Positions 41,306-53,758 are shown, counted from the stretch's first letter. The stretch: 64,000 nucleotides of DNA from Myxococcales bacterium (GCA_016709545.1 JADJMO010000019.1:62001-126000), one strand, 5' to 3'. Numbers and translations: made by a program. The notes: a model not told the origin generated them from the sequence alone.

Positions 41306-42104
41306 ATGGTCAACGCGCAAACGCCCGAACTCCCCCAGGATCTCGTCGAGCTCGGGCGCCGATTGTCGGACCTTGGGCGCGCGTGCCGGTTGCTTGCCCA
41401 CACGGGCTCGACCAACGACGACGTGCGCGATTGGGCGAAGGCCGGCGCACCCACGGGCGCGGTCGTGATCGCCGACACGCAGATCCACGGGCGCGGTCGT
41501 CATCAGCGACCCTGGAGCACTCCGCCCGGCGAGACCCTTGCATCGAGCGTGCTCGTCCGGCCCGCGCTCTCCTCAGGATCTCCCCAAGGTGGCGCTCGTC
41601 GCGGGCCTCGCGGCGGGGCACGCGGTCGCCCTCGCGCTCGGCGATCGAGGCGTCGCGCGCATCAAGTGGCCCAACGACGTGTTCGTCGGGGAGCGCAAGA
41701 TCGCGGGCGTGCTCGTGGAGGGCGCGCTGTCGGGGGCGCGCGTCGAGCACGCGGTGGTCGGCATCGGCATCAACGTCGCGCGCAAGGACTTCCCGCCCGA
41801 GCTCGCCGGGGTCGCCACGTCGCTGTCCCGCGAAGGCGGCGTCGTCGACCGCGTGCAGCTCGCGCTCGATCTGTTCGCCGCGCTCGACGCCGAGCTCGCG
41901 CGGCTGCTGGCCGATCCGGACTCCCTCGGTGCTCGCCTCGCCCCCCACGACTTGCTGTTCGGCCGACGCGTGCTCCTCGACGACGGTCGCGTGGGGGTGG
42001 CGTGCGGGGTAGCCCACGACGGTCGGCTGCAGGTCGATCTGGAGGACGGAGAGCGCTTCCTCGCCCGCGCTGGCGAGATCCGCCTCGAGCCAGCGCAATC
42101 CTAG
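41306..42104 (+). CDS. birA: Biotin--[acetyl-CoA-carboxylase] ligase (one frameshift)
   Basis: This enzyme attaches biotin to biotin carboxyl carrier protein. The N-terminal part has LAHTGSTNDDVRDWAKAG and the biotin-binding HGRGRHQRPWSTPPGETLASS (family GRGRrGR.W). The frame shifts near 41575, and the rest is in another frame: GHAVALALGDRGVARIKWPN (KWPND motif), RKIAGVLVEG, VVGIGINVARKDFP and the C-terminal SH3-like domain (HDLLFGRRVLLDDGR). One extra base explains the break and gives about 265 residues. There is no N-terminal HTH, so it is a ligase only, not a repressor. Its stop is in a CTAG shared with the convergent PEGA gene. Confidence 0.88.
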
Positions 42105-43057
42105 AAGCGGCCCACGAGCCAGGCGCCGCCGAGGTGCGCCGTGACGCCGATCGACACCGGGCGCTGGGCCGAAGGCCGCAGGAGCAACCACCCGACCCCC
42201 GTGACCACGGTCGCCGCGCCGACGCCGAGCAACACGTTGCCGACGAGCGTGTAGGTCTTCCCTCGCGCCGCCGTGTCGCTCAGGGCAGGATCGCAGCTGG
42301 TCCGCGCGCCGGCGCAGCTCGCGTCGACGTCGGCGAGCGCCGAGCTGCGCAGGCCGTAGAAGACGCCGGCGCCCACCAGCACGGCTGCGCCGGTGCCGAC
42401 CACGAACCACGGCGCAGACGAGCGCGGGTCTCCCTCGGCGACGGCGGTCGGCTTGTCGGGCGCGCTGGGCTTCGTCTTGGTGAGGACGGGGGTGATCTCG
42501 ACCGGCGTGAGCTCGCCCTCGAGGGTGGTCACCTCGGCGTGGTACGGCTCGTAGCCCGCCGCCTGCACGTCGATCCGGTGCTTGCCCGGATCGAGCGGGA
42601 CCTGCGTGTCGAACAGGCCGCCGACCAGCGTGCCGTCGATCGAGAGCGTGGCTCCGACCTCGGGTCGGCGGACCCGGATCCGCGGGATGCGCGCGTCGAG
42701 CGCGGTGATGTGCTTGGTGGCGGAAGCGACGGTCTTCTTCGCGTCCGGCGAGTCCTCCTTCTCGGCGAGGCCACGGGCCACCAGGAACTCGTCCCGCGCC
42801 GCGACGAGCTTCCCCGTCTTCTCCAGGCACAGCCCCAGGTGGAAGCGCACCACGTGGTTGGCGCGGACCGCGGCCACCTTGCGGAACGTGACGAGCGCCG
42901 CGGCCCAGTCCCCGGCCTCCTCCTGGTGGATGCCCTGCTCGAACAGCTTGCGCGCTCCGGCGAGGTCGACGTCGCTCGGCTCCGCGGAGGCCTCGCGGGG
43001 GCTGCCGACCACGAGGGTGCACGAGAGCACGGCGAGCAGCGTGAGGACGGGGCGCAC
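42101..43057 (-). CDS. TPR/PEGA-domain membrane protein linked to a Ser/Thr kinase
   Basis: This is a 318-residue exported protein with a signal peptide (LTLLAVLSCTLVVGSPREASA). Helical TPR-like repeats (ARKLFEQGIHQEEAGDWAAA, RFHLGLCLEKTGKLVAARD) occupy about 30-100. A PEGA domain follows at about 130-185 (GATLSIDGTLVGGLFDTQVP, DPGKHRIDVQAAGYEPY). Two hydrophobic helices (WFVVGTGAAVLVGAGVFYGL and VGNVLLGVGAATVVTGVGWL) sit near the C-terminus. PEGA proteins of this kind accompany Ser/Thr kinases in myxobacteria, and here the gene overlaps the kinase stop (TAGTG), so the two should act together. Substrate and signal are unknown. Confidence 0.82.
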   Translation of the reverse strand: MRPVLTLLAVLSCTLVVGSPREASAEPSDVDLAGARKLFEQGIHQEEAGDWAAALVTFRKVAAVRANHVVRFHLGLCLEKTGKLVAARDEFLVARGLAEKEDSPDAKKTVASATKHITALDARIPRIRVRRPEVGATLSIDGTLVGGLFDTQVPLDPGKHRIDVQAAGYEPYHAEVTTLEGELTPVEITPVLTKTKPSAPDKPTAVAEGDPRSSAPWFVVGTGAAVLVGAGVFYGLRSSALADVDASCAGARTSCDPALSDTAARGKTYTLVGNVLLGVGAATVVTGVGWLLLRPSAQRPVSIGVTAHLGGAWLVGRF

Positions 43058-44544
43058 TAGAAGCCTGGGTTCGTGAGGCCGTCGTGCGGCTGGTCCTTGG
43101 GCTTGCCAGAGGGAGCCGCGGGCTTGCTCGCGGGCTTGGCCTTCGGCGCGGGCGCGTTCGTGGACGCCGCGGCGACGACCGGGGCAGGGCTCGTGGTGGT
43201 CGTCGTCGCGCTGGCAGGGTCACTCACGGCGACCGGGGGCGTGGGTTCGGTGATCGTCGCGCTCCCGGCCGTCGCCGTCGCGTTCATCGGCCGGGCAGCG
43301 GCGCTCGACGGCCCCGTCGAGCCGGCGAGCGAAGCCGCCGCGATGACCCCGACGAGCAGGATCGACGCCACGGCTCCAGCGAGCCAGACCCTGCGTCGAT
43401 CGGGACGGGAGGGTGGGGGCACCGCGAGGCTGGCTCCATGGGCCGCGGTCGCCTCGAGAGGCCCGAGCTCGACGGGGAACGAGGGCTGCTGCTCGGTCGT
43501 CGTCGCGGTCGCCGGCCCCGCCCGCCCGTCGGTCTCCTCGACCTTGCGGGTCGTCGAATGGCTGTTCGGCTTCACCGATCGCGTGCCGATCGGTGCCACG
43601 GTCTTCATGAGGTCGCTCGGCAGGCCCTGTCCGACGATGATCGACAGCTCCATCGTGGGCAGCTCGTACTTCTCGAGCAGATCGTCGAGCGCGTCGGCGA
43701 GGGCGGCCGCCGAGGGGTACCGGTGCGCGCGGTCGCGGCTCAGACACCGCGCGACGACGTCGCACAGCTCGGCGGGCAGGGTGGGAATCCGCTGCTCGAG
43801 CGGCGTGGGCGCCTGCGTGTTGATCGCGAGCGCGAGCGCCGTGAAGTTGGCGCCGGCGAAGGGGAACGCGCCCGAGATGCAGCGATACGCGATGACCCCG
43901 AGCGCCCAGATGTCCGCGCGCGCGTCGACCTCGTCACCGGCCGTCTGCTCGGGGCTCATGTACGCGGGCGAGCCGAGGATGGTGCCCACCGTGGTCTCCT
44001 GCGCGTCGAAGGCGTCGGCCGAGTGCGACGGGAGCAGCTTCGAGACGCCGAAGTCGAGGATCTTGGGCACGGTGCGCCCCTCGACGTTCTGGTGGAGGAA
44101 GATGTTCGCCGGCTTGAGGTCGCGGTGGACGATGCCCTGCCGGTGCGCGACGTCGAGCCCGCGTCCGAGATCGCGGAGCAGTCGCACCACCGTGCCCGCG
44201 GGGATCCGACCCATGCGGCGCAGGAGCGCATCGAGGGGCTCACCGTCGAGCAGCTCCATGACGAGGTAGGGCGCGCCCTTGCTCCCGCCGTCCTCGAGCT
44301 GACCGAGATCGTACACCTCGACGATGCAGCGGTGGCGCAGCCGGCCCGCGATCTTGGCCTCCTTGAAGAAGCGCGCCACGCGCTGTGGATCGCGCGCTGC
44401 ATCCGGGAGCATGAGCTTGAGGGCGAAGTCGCGGTCGGTGGCCTCGTTGCGCGCGCTCCAGACGGTGCCCATGGCGCCGGTGCCCATCTCCTGCAGGAGA
44501 CGGTATCGGCCGCCGATGCGGTCACCAGGTCGGAACGAGGTCAC
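43057..44544 (-). CDS. Ser/Thr protein kinase with C-terminal membrane anchor
   Basis: This is a 495-residue Hanks-type kinase starting at GTG 44544. The kinase domain (about 15-285) has the glycine loop EMGTGAMGTVWSARN, the lysine FALKLML, HRDLKPANIFLH (about 139-150), DFGVSKLL (about 163-170), GSPAYMSPEQ and the ADIWALGVIAY region, so it should be active. A Thr/Ser-rich juxtamembrane segment follows (GTRSVKPNSHSTTRK, a likely phosphorylation stretch), then a transmembrane helix (VWLAGAVASILLVGVIAAAS, about 385-405) and a long Ala/Pro/Thr/Lys tail that would face the periplasm. It is co-translated with the PEGA protein downstream. Confidence 0.92.
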   Translation of the reverse strand: MTSFRPGDRIGGRYRLLQEMGTGAMGTVWSARNEATDRDFALKLMLPDAARDPQRVARFFKEAKIAGRLRHRCIVEVYDLGQLEDGGSKGAPYLVMELLDGEPLDALLRRMGRIPAGTVVRLLRDLGRGLDVAHRQGIVHRDLKPANIFLHQNVEGRTVPKILDFGVSKLLPSHSADAFDAQETTVGTILGSPAYMSPEQTAGDEVDARADIWALGVIAYRCISGAFPFAGANFTALALAINTQAPTPLEQRIPTLPAELCDVVARCLSRDRAHRYPSAAALADALDDLLEKYELPTMELSIIVGQGLPSDLMKTVAPIGTRSVKPNSHSTTRKVEETDGRAGPATATTTEQQPSFPVELGPLEATAAHGASLAVPPPSRPDRRRVWLAGAVASILLVGVIAAASLAGSTGPSSAAARPMNATATAGSATITEPTPPVAVSDPASATTTTTSPAPVVAAASTNAPAPKAKPASKPAAPSGKPKDQPHDGLTNPGF

Positions 44545-44625
44545 GCGGCTCTTGGCTCGAGGAGTAGCCCGCCAGTGTAGCCGACGGCTGCCCACGCGGC
44601 ACGTCGCGTGCTCTGCTCGGCCAGC

Positions 44626-45537
44626 ATGCAGCTCCGAGCACCCGCTTCGCGAGGTTCGACCCTCCGAACGACCGGCCCCGCGCGAACCTCGGTTCGCGCC
44701 GTCGCGGTGGTTCTTACCCTCTTGCCGGCGACGGCCTACGCAGAGCCCAACCCGCCCGCCAATCGCCCGCCCCAGTGGCAGAGCGGCAGCGACTACCCAC
44801 ACACCGTGCGTGTAGGTGAGTCGGTGGAGGTGGTGGTCAGCGCCGACGATCCCGACAAGGATCCGATCACGTTCCGCGTCTCCTCCGCGCTCTCGTGCAC
44901 GAGTTCGGCGGAGGCGCAGGGCTCGTACTCCACGCTCCGCCTCAAGTGCAGAGCGCGCGGCGCCGACGTCGGCGAGAACGACGTCCTCGTCGAGGCCAGC
45001 GATGGCACGCACACGATCCAGAAGACCGTCCAGGTCCACGTCGTCGACGAGGTCGAAGCGTACTTCTTGCCAGGTGTCGGCTACTCGCTGCTCGACCCTC
45101 ACGACCGCGGCACCTTCGGGACGTTCCAGGGGTTCGACGTGCAGATCGTCCTCGCCTCGTGGATTCACCGCAACGACAAGTACGGCCCGAGTCATGGTCG
45201 GGTCTACATCGACATGGCGGTGCTCCGCTCGCCGCGGGAAGCGGTGGGCGGTGCGCTCGACTTCTCCTTCGGCTTCGACCTCTCGCTCGAGCGCAACCCC
45301 CAGCGACGCTTCCTGCTCCCGTACTTCGGCCTGCGGACCGGCGCGTTCGTGAACCACGCCCTCGGTGACAAGGGCGCTGTCGGGCACCTGACCCCCCTCG
45401 CCGGCGTCCACCTCTACGCCGATCGCTCGATCTTTGTCGGCGCCTGGGCCGGGTATTTCATGCCGCTCAGCGGCAGCAACTTCGACTCCCTCGGCGGCCT
45501 CCGCCTCCAGGCCGGCGCCAACTTCACGCTGTGGTAG
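44626..45537 (+). CDS. Exported protein with cadherin-like repeat and outer-membrane-like domain
   Basis: This is a 303-residue protein starting at ATG 44626; an upstream GTG is unlikely. The signal peptide is VAVVLTLLPATAYA. The first domain (about 45-140) fits a cadherin or Ig-like fold: NRPPQWQSGSDYPHTVRVGE, then SADDPDKDPITFRVS, then LVEASDGTHTIQKTVQVHVV. The second (about 145-303) has aromatic strands (GVGYSLL, LPYFGLRTGAF, AGVHLYADRSIFVGAWAGYF) ending LQAGANFTLW, like a small outer-membrane barrel. A role in envelope structure or adhesion is likely but not shown. The stop is followed directly by inverted-repeat element 2. Confidence 0.7.
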   Translation: MQLRAPASRGSTLRTTGPARTSVRAVAVVLTLLPATAYAEPNPPANRPPQWQSGSDYPHTVRVGESVEVVVSADDPDKDPITFRVSSALSCTSSAEAQGSYSTLRLKCRARGADVGENDVLVEASDGTHTIQKTVQVHVVDEVEAYFLPGVGYSLLDPHDRGTFGTFQGFDVQIVLASWIHRNDKYGPSHGRVYIDMAVLRSPREAVGGALDFSFGFDLSLERNPQRRFLLPYFGLRTGAFVNHALGDKGAVGHLTPLAGVHLYADRSIFVGAWAGYFMPLSGSNFDSLGGLRLQAGANFTLW

Positions 45538-45540
45538 CTG

Positions 45541-45900
45541 GTGGGGGGCTCACGCCCCCCACGGTCTCGGTGGCCGCGCCAGTCCGCTTCGCTCCCTGTC
45601 GCAGACCAGCCTCGACGCCCCCCTGCGCCGCTGCGCGGCGGGACGAGGCGCTGCCCGAGCGCCGGCGCTGCCTCTCCATCGCCTCTTCAACGGACCACGT
45701 TCCTCACAGGACTCTGGGGTCGTTTGCTCGCCGGTTGCTCACGACGCCAGCGCGCCCGAGGCGTTTCGTGCAGCCCCGCCGGTCGGGCACGCGCCGCCCG
45801 CCGCGAAGCGGCGCAGGGGGGCGTCGAGGCTGGTCTGCGACACCGAGCGAAGCGAAGGTGGCGCGGCCACCGAGACCCACGGGGGGCGTGAGCCCCCCGA
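45541..45900. repeat. Inverted-repeat element 2: two arms of about 103 bases around a 154-base centre
   Basis: The arms 45541-45642 and 45797-45900 are inverted copies at roughly 90 percent identity, counted by eye. Each outer end is a G/C hairpin (GTGGGGGGC-TCAC-GCCCCCCAC on the left). Towards the centre come GGTCTCGGTGGCCGCGCCA, GTCGCAGACCAGCCTCGACG and a hairpin GCCGC-TKC-GCGGC. The element fills the space between the stops of two convergent genes (45537 and 45905). It has no reading frame of note and shares its core with element 1 near 29 kb. Confidence 0.88.
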
Positions 45901-45904
45901 GCAA

Positions 45905-47071
45905 CTAGCGCCGGGGGTCGATCAGGGGGCGGCCGCGGCCGCGTTCGTCGACGTGGACGCCGCTGACGACGCCGAACGTGCGGTCGAGGCGCTCCTCGAG
46001 CTGCGCGAGGGCGTGGCCCTCGGGGGTCATGGTGCGGCGCGCGCGCGGCTGGGCGATCACGTCTTCGAACGAGGTGAGGCCGCCGCGGGAGAGGCCGCGC
46101 ACCACCTGGGCGAGCAGGGGCTCACCGCCGATTCCACCGACGCCGACCGCGAGGTCGACCGTGCCGTCGAGGGCTGCGACGCCGAGCGGGGCTCCGAGCG
46201 CGAGGATCGCTCCGGGCGCCTGGCGGGTGACCCCGCGCATCACGGGCGGCGCGAGCGCGGGCAGGGCGAGGCCCGTGCCCTCGATGGGCAGCGACTCGGC
46301 GGCGACGACGAACGCCGCCGCGGCGAACGCGCCGTGGGCGTCGTTGGCGCAGACGATCCCGAGGGCGGGGCCCTCGTCGAGCGCGGGGGCGGGGTCGACG
46401 AGCGTGCCGTCGCCACTCTGCTGGAACGCAGTCTGCTGGAACGCCGCCGCGAGCGCGTCGGCCCAGGGCGCGAACGACCACGCGCGCGTGTCGACCCGCA
46501 CCGTGCGGGCGGGCACGAGGTCGGCGCGCACGCCCTCGAGGTCTTCGGCGGTGAGGTTGCCCCCGAGCGAGCGCGCCGTCGCGGCGAGCAGCGGCGCGCG
46601 CATCGACTCGTGGACGAACGCGCCGGCCTCGCGGGCGAACGCGCGCAGCGAGCGGGCGCGGTCGGGCTCGACGTCGCCGGCCGCGGCGAGCGCGTGCCGG
46701 ACGATCGCGGTGAGGGTCAGCCGGCCGCGACCGGTGTGGGCGCGCGCGAGCGCCGAAGGCAACCCCGGCGTGGCGATCCGCGCGATGAGCGGCACCTCGC
46801 TCGCGTCGACGAAGCCACGCGGGCGGGGCGCGCCGATGCCCGTCGTGCGCGCGCGTCCGTCGACCGCGAACAGCCCCTCGCCGGTGCCGGCGAGCAGCAG
46901 GGTGCCCGCGCCGAGCAACACCGAGGGCTTGCGCGCGGCGACCGCGAGCACGCCGGCGAGGACCGCGTCGATCGCGGTGCCGGGCGTCTCGCCGGGCTCC
47001 GCGGTGAGGGCCAGCGAGGCCGCGTGCGCCGCCTCGTCGTGGGTGGAGGCCGAGGCCGCGCCGATCAGCAT
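45905..47071 (-). CDS. Gamma-glutamyltransferase-like protein lacking the catalytic TTH motif
   Basis: This is a 388-residue protein with the general plan of gamma-glutamyltransferases, but short (the family has about 530-580) and without signal peptide. Matching features are DEAAHAASLALTAEPGETPG near the start, TLTAIVRHALAAAGDVEPDR, GGNLTAEDLEGVRADLV and a C-terminal GGIGGEPLLAQVVRGLSRGG. Where active enzymes have the nucleophilic Thr within D..TTHFSVVD, this one reads DEGPALGIVCAND, so self-processing and catalysis are not expected. It is probably a degenerate paralogue. The start overlaps the DUF72 gene stop (TGATG), and it ends at element 2. Confidence 0.66.
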   Translation of the reverse strand: MLIGAASASTHDEAAHAASLALTAEPGETPGTAIDAVLAGVLAVAARKPSVLLGAGTLLLAGTGEGLFAVDGRARTTGIGAPRPRGFVDASEVPLIARIATPGLPSALARAHTGRGRLTLTAIVRHALAAAGDVEPDRARSLRAFAREAGAFVHESMRAPLLAATARSLGGNLTAEDLEGVRADLVPARTVRVDTRAWSFAPWADALAAAFQQTAFQQSGDGTLVDPAPALDEGPALGIVCANDAHGAFAAAAFVVAAESLPIEGTGLALPALAPPVMRGVTRQAPGAILALGAPLGVAALDGTVDLAVGVGGIGGEPLLAQVVRGLSRGGLTSFEDVIAQPRARRTMTPEGHALAQLEERLDRTFGVVSGVHVDERGRGRPLIDPRR

Positions 47072-47841
47072 CACTCCTCCTCTTCGCGCCCGAGCGCCGT
47101 GGCGCCGCGCGGCCGCAGCACCGTGCCGTGCCCACCGCCGGTCGTCTTCGCCTGCGGGGCGAGCAGCTTGCCGAGCATGCGCGCCTCCTTGGGGGCGTTG
47201 GGGGTCGCGAACACGACCACGCGTCCCGGGCTCGGGTGCTCGACGAGCATCTCCGCGAGCCAGCGCAGGCGCGTCGGCGGGAACACCATGCGACCACCGA
47301 CGGCCGAGAGCCGCAGGTAGCGCATGCGCGAGTGCCAGAACGGTTCGCGGGGATCGGCGAGGGGATCGAGCGCGAGCTCGACGTCCATCGACTCCGCGTG
47401 ACGGACGGCGTCCTCGTTCTCCCAGACGCCCCGCGGGGCCCACGCGATGCGCACGGCGTTCTGCGCCTCGCCGAGGCCCTCGCGGATGCGCGCGACGAGC
47501 GCGGCGAGGCGCTCGCGGTTGAGGGGGCCGGGCGTCACGTCGATGGGCGTGTTGAGGACGATGTGCTGGGCCTGCAGCAGGCGCTGCGCCTCGAGCAGCT
47601 TGGCGAGTCCGGCGTCGAGCGCGGGCGACGGCTTGACCAGCGCGGCCGCGCGCGGGGCGACGATGGCGATGCGGAGGTTCGGGCCGGCGTCGGTGCGCCA
47701 CTTGCGCATCGTCGCGGGCTTCGGCTCCTTCTTGCTGTCGAGGACGTCGAGCTCGAGCACGTCGAAGCGACGCGCGTACACGTCGAGCGGGCCGCGCATG
47801 CCCGCGCAACCGAGGAGGGGACGATCGTCAGCTTCGGCCAT
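47071..47841 (-). CDS. DUF72 (YecE-like) family protein
   Basis: This is a 256-residue protein resembling DUF72, a TIM-barrel-like family of unknown function. Shared features are the opening LLGCAGMRGPLDVYARRFDV (family: iGtsgw...Yaerfd..E), KWRTDAGPNLRIAIVAPRAA, FPPTRLRWLAEMLVEHPSPG and FATPNAPKEARMLGKLL. Conserved W/Y positions of typical members are partly lost, so it is a divergent member. The ATG is at 47841. It is followed by the overlapping GGT-like gene. Confidence 0.68.
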   Translation of the reverse strand: MAEADDRPLLGCAGMRGPLDVYARRFDVLELDVLDSKKEPKPATMRKWRTDAGPNLRIAIVAPRAAALVKPSPALDAGLAKLLEAQRLLQAQHIVLNTPIDVTPGPLNRERLAALVARIREGLGEAQNAVRIAWAPRGVWENEDAVRHAESMDVELALDPLADPREPFWHSRMRYLRLSAVGGRMVFPPTRLRWLAEMLVEHPSPGRVVVFATPNAPKEARMLGKLLAPQAKTTGGGHGTVLRPRGATALGREEEE

Positions 47842-47898
47842 GAGGCCGCGCCTCGTAGCATGAATGCCGAGCGCGCGCTCCGTACGGCCGAAACGAGA

Positions 47899-47925
47899 AC
47901 GGCCGCTCCTCGGGGAAGCGGCCGT
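47899..47925 (-). terminator. Hairpin terminator after the thioredoxin-like lipoprotein gene
   Basis: The arms ACGGCCGCT and AGCGGCCGT (9 pairs) enclose a 9-base loop, and on the minus strand they are followed by TCTCGTTTC. It lies 39-65 bases past the stop at 47964 and before the DUF72 gene. Confidence 0.65.
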
Positions 47926-47963
47926 CGAAAGGCAGAGGAACTCGCGGGTCAGGGGGCCGCGGG

Positions 47964-48650
47964 TCAGGGCGCGGCGGGCGCGGCGGGCGCGCCGTTGTAG
48001 TCGAGCAGCGGCTTGAGGCCGGGGATGCCGACGTACGTGGGGTCGACGCCCGAGTTGATGCGGACGATCTGCATGTTGCGCGGGTTGACGATGTAGTTGC
48101 GCGGGATGCCAGCACCGGCCTTGGGCATCGAGGTCTGCTCGGGGTCGATGGCGAGGTCGAAGTTGAGGTGGTACTTCCCGTTCCAGTAGTCCGCCGTCTT
48201 CTGCGTGGCAGGGATGGAGGTGGTGCTGTCCTGGATGAGGAGCGAGAGGAACTTCGCGCCGCGGTCCTTGTACATGTCGGTGAAGAACTTCGGCAGGCTC
48301 TTCGCCTCCTCGTTGCAGGGGCCGCACCACTTGGCGCCGACGACGATCAGCACGCCGTAGATGCCGCGCTCGCCGGTCGGGTCGTAGTAGTCGAGCGTGT
48401 CGATGGTCTTCCACTCGCCGCCCTCGCCGCCGACGTAGCCCTCGAACTTGAGGTGCGGGAACACCTGACCCTTGGCGTCGACGCCGTAGGGGCCCTCGGG
48501 ATAGGTGAGCCAGGGGGCCGCATCGACGGCCGGCGTGGTGTCTTCCACCACGGTGCCCGTGTCATCGGCTCCCGGACCCGCGGGCGCGTCCTTGGTTCCG
48601 GAGCAACCGAACACGGCCAGCGACGCGACGACGAGCCAGGAAAGCTTCAT
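47964..48650 (-). CDS. Thioredoxin-fold lipoprotein (TlpA/ResA-like)
   Basis: This is a 228-residue lipoprotein (signal ending VASLAVFGC) with a short Asp/Thr linker (ADDTGTVVEDTTPAVDAAP). The thioredoxin domain shows IYGVLIVVGAKWCGPC (CGPC at about 109-112), EEAKSLPKFFTDMYK and GIPRNYIVNPRNMQIVRINS with the cis-Pro loop. Proteins of this class reduce or exchange disulfides in the periplasm. Given the many Cys-rich lipoproteins in this region, a disulfide-handling role is plausible. The ATG is at 48650, and a hairpin terminator lies downstream. Confidence 0.88.
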   Translation of the reverse strand: MKLSWLVVASLAVFGCSGTKDAPAGPGADDTGTVVEDTTPAVDAAPWLTYPEGPYGVDAKGQVFPHLKFEGYVGGEGGEWKTIDTLDYYDPTGERGIYGVLIVVGAKWCGPCNEEAKSLPKFFTDMYKDRGAKFLSLLIQDSTTSIPATQKTADYWNGKYHLNFDLAIDPEQTSMPKAGAGIPRNYIVNPRNMQIVRINSGVDPTYVGIPGLKPLLDYNGAPAAPAAP

Positions 48651-48794
48651 GGTGGGACCCCGAGGAAAGAAGAGTTCGACGTACGGCGCGGACTGCATCC
48701 CGCGCGTCACCGAGATGAGACGATAGCGTATCTGGTCGCATCTGGGTCGTGCGATCCGTCCTCGTGGTGCGTTCTGCACCGTCCAAAACGCAGC

Positions 48795-48821
48795 GAGGCC
48801 CCGGGCTGGACCCAGGGCCTC
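48795..48821 (-). terminator. Hairpin terminator after the lipoprotein gene at 48859
   Basis: The arms GAGGCCCTGGG and CCCGGGGCCTC (11 pairs with one T-G pair, read on the minus strand) enclose TCCAG, followed by GCTGCGTTTTGG. It sits 38-64 bases beyond the stop. Confidence 0.72.
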
Positions 48822-48858
48822 TCTGCACGGCAGAGCTGGTGGCTCGGCCTTCGGCGGA

Positions 48859-49986
48859 TCAGCCGCCCGACGCCGCGTCGGTGCCGCCGTCCGGCTTGTC
48901 GCAGTCGTCGGTGCCCGGGGTGGTCTCGCTCTTGTAGATCTTGGCGGCCGTGTGATCGCCGGTGGGGGCCAGGTCGAACCCGAGCGCGATCGAGATCGCG
49001 TTGCAGGTCTGGGCCGGGTCCTGGAGGTCCTTCGCGCCGGACACGAGGTCGGCGCCCTGGGTGAGGGTGTTGACGACCTGGTCGTAGGTCGCGTTGCCCG
49101 GGCAGATGCCGAACTTCTTGGCGATCGGGGTGAGCGAGTCCTGCAGCTTCGTGTTGTTCATCGCGCCGGCGATGTTGCCGCCCGTGAAGTCGTTCACGTT
49201 GAAGGTGATGATGCCCGAGTCGATCGGGAGCTTGATCTCGGCGCCGGAGAGCGCGATCGCGAGCTCGATGGTGCCCTTGCCGAAGTCGCCGCTGACCCAC
49301 TGGCCGTTCGCGATGTACGCGTCGGGGAACTGGAGCTTGGGCTTGCCGTCGGCGCCGAGCGAGGCGTCGAGGATCTGCCACTCGTTGTCCGAGGCGCTGA
49401 AGGTCGGCTTCTTGCCGCTGTCCTTGCCGCCGTAGTAGGTCGCGACGTAGAGCTGGCCGGGGGCCTTGGCGTTGTCGGCCGTGGTGAAGTTGTCGATCTT
49501 CATGAGGAGGGTGAAGCTGCCGTCGGTCAGGGTCTGGTTGACCTGATCCTCGGCGTCCGACGTCAGGCTCTTGATCACGCTCATGACCTGCGAGCCGAAG
49601 TTGTTGTCGACGCCCTTGGCGCCGTCGGTGTTGATGCTGTTGGGCGCGCCCTCGACCCGCTTGCAGACGTTCGTGTTGTTCTTGCTGTCGGTCGCGCTGG
49701 TGTTGCGGCCGTCGAGGTCGAAGCCGAACTGCTCCCACGCCTTCGAGCTGACCTTGCCGCTGCGATCGCTGGTGCCGAGGTAGAGCTTCTTGACGGCGAA
49801 CCACTTGGTGGCGCCGGTGGGGGTGGCGGTCGGGCGCGCCGGGGGCTTCAGGGACTCGCCAGGGGGCGGTCCGGAGTCGGTGGTCGGGGCGGGGTCTTCG
49901 CTCCCACAGCCAGGCGCGAGGAACATGCCGCCGATGCCGGCAGCCGCAAGGAACATCGACGCAAAGAAGGTAGAGCGATTCAGCAC
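48859..49986 (-). CDS. Large lipoprotein of unknown function
   Basis: This is a 375-residue lipoprotein starting at GTG 49986 behind a good GGAGG site. The signal peptide ends GGMFLAPGC, followed by a Pro/Thr linker. The main domain is rich in Asn, Gly, Thr and Asp with strand-like segments (NNFGSQVMSVIKSLTSDAED, FTLLMKIDNFTTADN, LYVATYYGGKD, ELAIALSGAEIKLPIDSG), similar in feel to LamG-like or jelly-roll domains but not assignable. Cys at CKR, CPGNATYD and TCNAIS may form disulfides. It is divergent from dnaE by about 145 bases. Confidence 0.75.
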   Translation of the reverse strand: MLNRSTFFASMFLAAAGIGGMFLAPGCGSEDPAPTTDSGPPPGESLKPPARPTATPTGATKWFAVKKLYLGTSDRSGKVSSKAWEQFGFDLDGRNTSATDSKNNTNVCKRVEGAPNSINTDGAKGVDNNFGSQVMSVIKSLTSDAEDQVNQTLTDGSFTLLMKIDNFTTADNAKAPGQLYVATYYGGKDSGKKPTFSASDNEWQILDASLGADGKPKLQFPDAYIANGQWVSGDFGKGTIELAIALSGAEIKLPIDSGIITFNVNDFTGGNIAGAMNNTKLQDSLTPIAKKFGICPGNATYDQVVNTLTQGADLVSGAKDLQDPAQTCNAISIALGFDLAPTGDHTAAKIYKSETTPGTDDCDKPDGGTDAASGG

Positions 49987-50131
49987 GGGGACCTCCACAA
50001 GAGACACCTAGGAACGGACGCGCGGGTCAAACTACGCGACGTCCGGGGCCCATGCAACGCTGCTCGCAACGTTGACGCACCATGTCATGCGCGATGTCTT
50101 CTCGCGCACCTCGGACCGTGACACCGACGTC

Positions 50132-53743
<3,612 letters not shown>

Positions 53744-53758
53744 GATTCGGGGGTCGCT

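Noticed and set aside
45541..45900. Insertion sequence with transposase
   Set aside because: The element has long inverted arms but no coding capacity, so at most it is a non-autonomous relic.
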